This document shows positions 60,991 through 64,000 of a stretch of 64,000 nt of DNA, in pieces. Both the position numbers and the translations under genes were made by a program. Every line of letters starts with the position of its first letter. Position 1 is the stretch's first letter. Below the pieces are notes generated by a model. The model was not told where the DNA came from, ran no database searches, and saw only the letters and a program-made list of their open reading frames with translations. Location: the NCBI RefSeq assembly GCF_002831585.1, contig NZ_CP025113.1, positions 4,417,001 to 4,481,000 on the forward strand, read 5' to 3'. This DNA is from Bradyrhizobium sp. SK17 (lineage in GTDB: Bacteria; Pseudomonadota; Alphaproteobacteria; Rhizobiales; Xanthobacteraceae).

Positions 60991-62250
60991 TTAGACGCGC
61001 GCTCCCGACACCGCGCCCCAGGTGGTGCGCCAGCGGACCTTGACCATGGCAAGTCCGATGAAGCCAAGCAACGTCAGCGCGCCAAAGAACAGGAAGCCGG
61101 CGCCGAAGCCCCCGGTCATGCCCTTGGCGGTGCCGAGGGTTTGCGCCAGGAAGAAGCCGCCGATGCCGCCGGCGCAGCCGACGAGGCCGGTCATCAGGCC
61201 GATCTCGTGGCGGAAGCGGAGCGGGATCAGCTGGAACACGGCGCCATTGCCCATGCCGAGCGCCAGCACGCCGATCGAGAACAGCAGCACCGAGATCCAG
61301 GCGATCCGCGGCATGTTGCTCAACGCCCAGCCGCCCTGCGTCGGCGCCGCCGGGCCCTCCGGCATGAAGGCGATCACGACATAGGCGGCGACGACGACAC
61401 CGAACAGGATCGACAGCGAGCGAATGCCGCCGATCCGGTCGGCGATCATGCCGCCGACGGGGCGGAATCCGGAGCCGAAGGCGACGACCAGTGCGACCAG
61501 CATGCCGGCCGCGACGCCCGAGACGTGATACTGCACGGTGAAATACAGAGGCAATGCGTTGGCGAGGCCGACGAAGCCGCCGAAGGTGATGAAGTAGAAG
61601 AACATGAACCAGCGGGTATCGGAGTCCTTCAGCAGCGTACCGTAGGCTTTCAGCGAAATCGGCTTACGTTCGCCTGGCGCGTCCTTGGCTGCGAACGCGT
61701 AATAGGCGAGCACCATCAGCATCGGAATCAGCAGGCACCCGAATACGGCCTGCCAGCCCCAATGCTCGGCGATCGAGGGCGCCAGTAGCGTATCGAGCAC
61801 GACGCCCATATTGCCGGCGCCGGCGATGCCCATGACGACTCCCTGATATTGCGGCGGATACCAGCGGCTGGCCTGAGGCAGGGCGACCGCGAACGAGGCA
61901 CCGCCAACGCCGAGTGCGACGCCGAACAGCTCGATCGCGAGCTTGCTGTTCAATCCGAACTGCCAGACCGCCAGGGTCGCGGCGATCACCACGAGCTGGG
62001 CAATGATGCCGGTGCGCTTGGCGCCGATGACGTCGGCGAGAATGCCCATCGGCACACGTAGCAGTGCACCGGCCAGCACGGGGATGGCGACGAGGGTGAA
62101 CTTCTCGTTCACGGCCAGATTCATGTCGCGTGCGATGTAGACGATCAATGGTCCGAGCGCGACCCACGCCATGAAGCTGATGTCGAAATACAGGAACGCG
62201 GCGAGCAGTGTCGGCCAGTGACCGGCTTTCTTGAACTCGGCAAGTTTCAT
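60991..62250 (-). CDS. narK: Nitrate/nitrite transporter NarK (MFS)
   Basis: About 419 residues from ATG 62250 (ATG 62259 is an alternative). Twelve helices; the NNP-family motif GVGGASFAVALPQASRWYPPQYQG is abbreviated by its core FAVALPQASRWYPP, and the second nitrate signature is GFVGLANALPLYF / GCAGGIGGFFL. It imports nitrate or exports nitrite. It is transcribed away from nirB with the kinase-phosphatase gene after it. Confidence 0.9.
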   Translation of the reverse strand: MKLAEFKKAGHWPTLLAAFLYFDISFMAWVALGPLIVYIARDMNLAVNEKFTLVAIPVLAGALLRVPMGILADVIGAKRTGIIAQLVVIAATLAVWQFGLNSKLAIELFGVALGVGGASFAVALPQASRWYPPQYQGVVMGIAGAGNMGVVLDTLLAPSIAEHWGWQAVFGCLLIPMLMVLAYYAFAAKDAPGERKPISLKAYGTLLKDSDTRWFMFFYFITFGGFVGLANALPLYFTVQYHVSGVAAGMLVALVVAFGSGFRPVGGMIADRIGGIRSLSILFGVVVAAYVVIAFMPEGPAAPTQGGWALSNMPRIAWISVLLFSIGVLALGMGNGAVFQLIPLRFRHEIGLMTGLVGCAGGIGGFFLAQTLGTAKGMTGGFGAGFLFFGALTLLGFIGLAMVKVRWRTTWGAVSGARV

Positions 62251-62887
62251 CGCAAGCATCTCGCGGTGATGCGGCGGAGACAGCCGCAGACGCGCGGCCC
62301 TCTCAGGCGCAGACAGATCGAATGTGGGTGAATGTGCGCGCGCGCTCGTCGTTGAGACGCACTCCGGCAACAGATGAGGTCAGCAATTTGCGTGCCATCG
62401 AGGCGATCGCGCCGCTTTGCCTTGCAGTCGCAAGACGTTGCCGCGAGATCGCGAACCGCATTCGGCGATCGGAACTGGCTTGGCTTGCATCACGCGTCGC
62501 CACGCAAACACGCAGGCTGATGCTTTCTTGTGCGATACGCTCCGGGTAGCTGACGGCGCTTCGATAGCGAGTTCGCGATCGCCGTCGCCAACGTCGATGC
62601 TGTGATGCACAAGAGATCATCGGCGTGGCTAAAAAATCGGCCGGCTATTGCGATGGCGCGTCATTGGACTGTTTCGGTGCGCCTCGAAACCAATTGATTT
62701 TGTTGCCGGATTTGTCTTCCGGGATTTGGCACGCGTTTTGAATACCAATCGATAACGGAACATCGATCGTCATCGACGACGGTCTGCGCCCGCGGCTGGG
62801 CTTCCTCCAACTCCAAACCTTTATCGGTGTCGATCAACGACGCGCGCCGCGTCGCTGGGCAACGCCGTCGGATTTGAAAGGCAGACC
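62251..62887. promoter_or_regulatory. Divergent control region narK / nirB
   Basis: About 640 bases without a supported gene. It contains a sigma-54-like element at 62726-62742 (see that entry), an interrupted dyad TTTCG/CGAAA near 62665-62690 and a 7-base-pair hairpin CGACGCG-CGC-CGCGTCG at 62838-62854 in the presumed nirB leader. Short open frames here look like noise. Confidence 0.5.
62726..62742 (+). promoter_or_regulatory. Candidate sigma-54 promoter upstream of nirB
   Basis: TTGGCAC-N5-TTGAA, with GG at 62728-62729 and, 10 bases on, GA where GC is the norm. The spacing is right and only the -12 base differs. It lies about 145 bases before the nirB start. Nitrate assimilation genes in alphaproteobacteria are often under NtrC and sigma-54. 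Confidence 0.45.
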
Positions 62888-64000
62888 ATGCTCGACAAGG
62901 TGACGAAGCAGAAGCTCGTGGTGATCGGCAACGGAATGGCCGGCATCCGCACGGTGGAGGCGCTGCTCGAGCGCGCGCCCGATCTCTACGACATCACGGT
63001 GTTCGGCTCGGAGCCGTACGGCAATTACAACCGCATCCTGCTGTCGCCGGTGCTCGCCGGCGAGAAGACCGTCGACGACATCATGCTCAACACCGTCGAC
63101 TGGTACGAGGACAACAACATCACCCTGCGCAAGGGTGAGACGGTCACCATGATCGACCGCCGCAGCTGCGAGGTCGTCACCGAGGCCGGCGCCCGCGTTC
63201 CCTATGACCGGCTGCTGATCGCGACCGGCTCGAACCCGATCGTGCTGCCGCTGCCGGGTAAGGAGCTGCCGGGGGTGATCGGCTTCCGCGACATCCACGA
63301 CGTCGATCGCATGATCAAGGCCTCGACCGACTATCGCAACGCGGTCGTGATCGGCGGCGGCCTACTCGGCCTCGAAGCCGCCAACGGCTTGATGAAGCGC
63401 GGCATGAACGTCACGGTGGTGCATCTGCTGGACACTCTGATGGAGCGACAGCTCGATCCGGTGGCCGGCGGTCTGCTGCGCAAGTCGCTGGAAGAGCGCG
63501 GTATGGTGTTCAAGATGCCGGCGCAGACCCAGGCGATCCTCGGCGAGGACCGCGTCACCGGCGTGCGCTTCGGCGACGGCACCGAGCTGCCGGCTGACCT
63601 GGTGGTGATGGCGGTCGGCATCCGTCCGAACTTCGAGCTCGCCAAGAAGGCCGGCCTGTATTGCGAGCGCGGCATCGTCGTCTCCGACACCATGCAGACC
63701 TATGACGGCCGCATCTATGCGGTCGGCGAATGCGTGCAGCACCGCCGCCAGACCTACGGTCTGGTCGCGCCGCTGTTCGATCAGGCCAAGGTCTGCGCCA
63801 ACCACCTCGCGATGAAGGGCTTTGCCACCTATGACGGCTCGGTCACCTCGACCAAGCTGAAGGTCACCGGCATCGACCTGTTCTCGGCCGGCGATTTCGC
63901 GCCGGGGCTGGACAAGGAGGAGATCGTGCTGCAAGACGCCAATCGCGGCGTCTACAAGCGCATCATCCTGAAGGACAAGAAGATCGTCGGCGCCGTGCTC
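62888..64000 (+). CDS. nirB: Assimilatory nitrite reductase large subunit NirB, N-terminal part (partial)
   Basis: 371 codons from ATG 62888 to the window end, all open. The FAD-binding start is KLVVIGNGMAGIRTVEALL, followed by YNRILLSPVLAGEKTVDDI, the central NAD-binding VVIGGGLLGLEAANGL and a second FAD element GRIYAVGECVQHRRQ. This is the flavoprotein half of NirB, which reduces nitrite to ammonium with NADH. The siroheme and Fe-S domains lie beyond the window. Confidence 0.93.
   Translation, partial: MLDKVTKQKLVVIGNGMAGIRTVEALLERAPDLYDITVFGSEPYGNYNRILLSPVLAGEKTVDDIMLNTVDWYEDNNITLRKGETVTMIDRRSCEVVTEAGARVPYDRLLIATGSNPIVLPLPGKELPGVIGFRDIHDVDRMIKASTDYRNAVVIGGGLLGLEAANGLMKRGMNVTVVHLLDTLMERQLDPVAGGLLRKSLEERGMVFKMPAQTQAILGEDRVTGVRFGDGTELPADLVVMAVGIRPNFELAKKAGLYCERGIVVSDTMQTYDGRIYAVGECVQHRRQTYGLVAPLFDQAKVCANHLAMKGFATYDGSVTSTKLKVTGIDLFSAGDFAPGLDKEEIVLQDANRGVYKRIILKDKKIVGAVL

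Noticed and set aside
62838..62854. The hairpin in the nirB leader as a NasT antitermination element
   Set aside because: The loop has three bases, not the six-base loops expected for ANTAR targets, and only one hairpin without a T-run is seen.

Overview
The window reads as chromosome of a GC-rich alphaproteobacterium, most likely Bradyrhizobium or a close relative. This is inferred from the gene content (a type II secretion tail, polyamine and branched-chain amino-acid type ABC importers, a PQQ alcohol dehydrogenase block, and narK / kinase-phosphatase / nirB), the tightly overlapping ATGA gene junctions and the high GC. No species call is possible from sequence alone. No rRNA, tRNA, CRISPR array, insertion sequence or phage gene was seen.

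Layout. (1) 1-4.4 kb: end of a type II secretion operon (gspF end, H, I, J, K, L, M). (2) 4.4-8.1 kb: a UDP-glucuronate decarboxylase coupled to a small secreted protein, an orphan TRAP binding protein and a shortened acetamidase/formamidase. (3) 8.4-41 kb: the main accessory region, a catabolic island that carries its own complete coenzyme F420 pathway. It holds a two-subunit CoA transferase, a luciferase-like F420-type oxidoreductase and an M20 deacylase; a three-gene molybdenum hydroxylase whose 2Fe-2S subunit is fused to a CoxG domain; a GntR/UTRA regulator; a diaminopropionate-lyase-like PLP enzyme; a LamB/YcsF protein followed by npdG, cofE, cofD, cofC and fbiC; an unassigned PLP enzyme; a Liv-type ABC importer; a proton-translocating transhydrogenase (pntAA/AB/B); a split thiamine-diphosphate decarboxylase; and a polyamine-type ABC importer.

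(4) 41-47 kb: small enzymes, an NAD-kinase-like / SPFH pair and a divergent NrtR-like regulator, then a phosphotransferase. (5) 47-59 kb: an FCD GntR regulator, acyl-CoA synthetase, TPP enzyme, a PCuAC copper chaperone, a PQQ alcohol dehydrogenase with the Asp-Tyr-Asp lanthanide signature, its cytochrome c, an IclR regulator, an acyl-CoA dehydrogenase and a binding protein. (6) 59-64 kb: nitrate assimilation (PP2C/Ser-Thr kinase, NarK, start of nirB).

How the island may work. An AT-rich palindrome (half-site TAGTACGA, flanked by GATAG) recurs in front of the CoA-transferase, Mo-hydroxylase, gntR, F420, Liv and decarboxylase/polyamine-importer units, and overlaps the gntR start codon. I infer one self-regulated GntR regulon. 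Its transhydrogenase would make NADPH, NpdG would pass the hydride to F420, and the LLM enzyme would use F420H2 on an imported substrate. A nitrogen heterocycle or amide-rich compound is my best guess from the enzyme classes; the substrate cannot be read from the sequence. Two genes of the island (CoA transferase B and livG) each lack one base in a C or G run, so either the assembly has homopolymer errors or the island is decaying.
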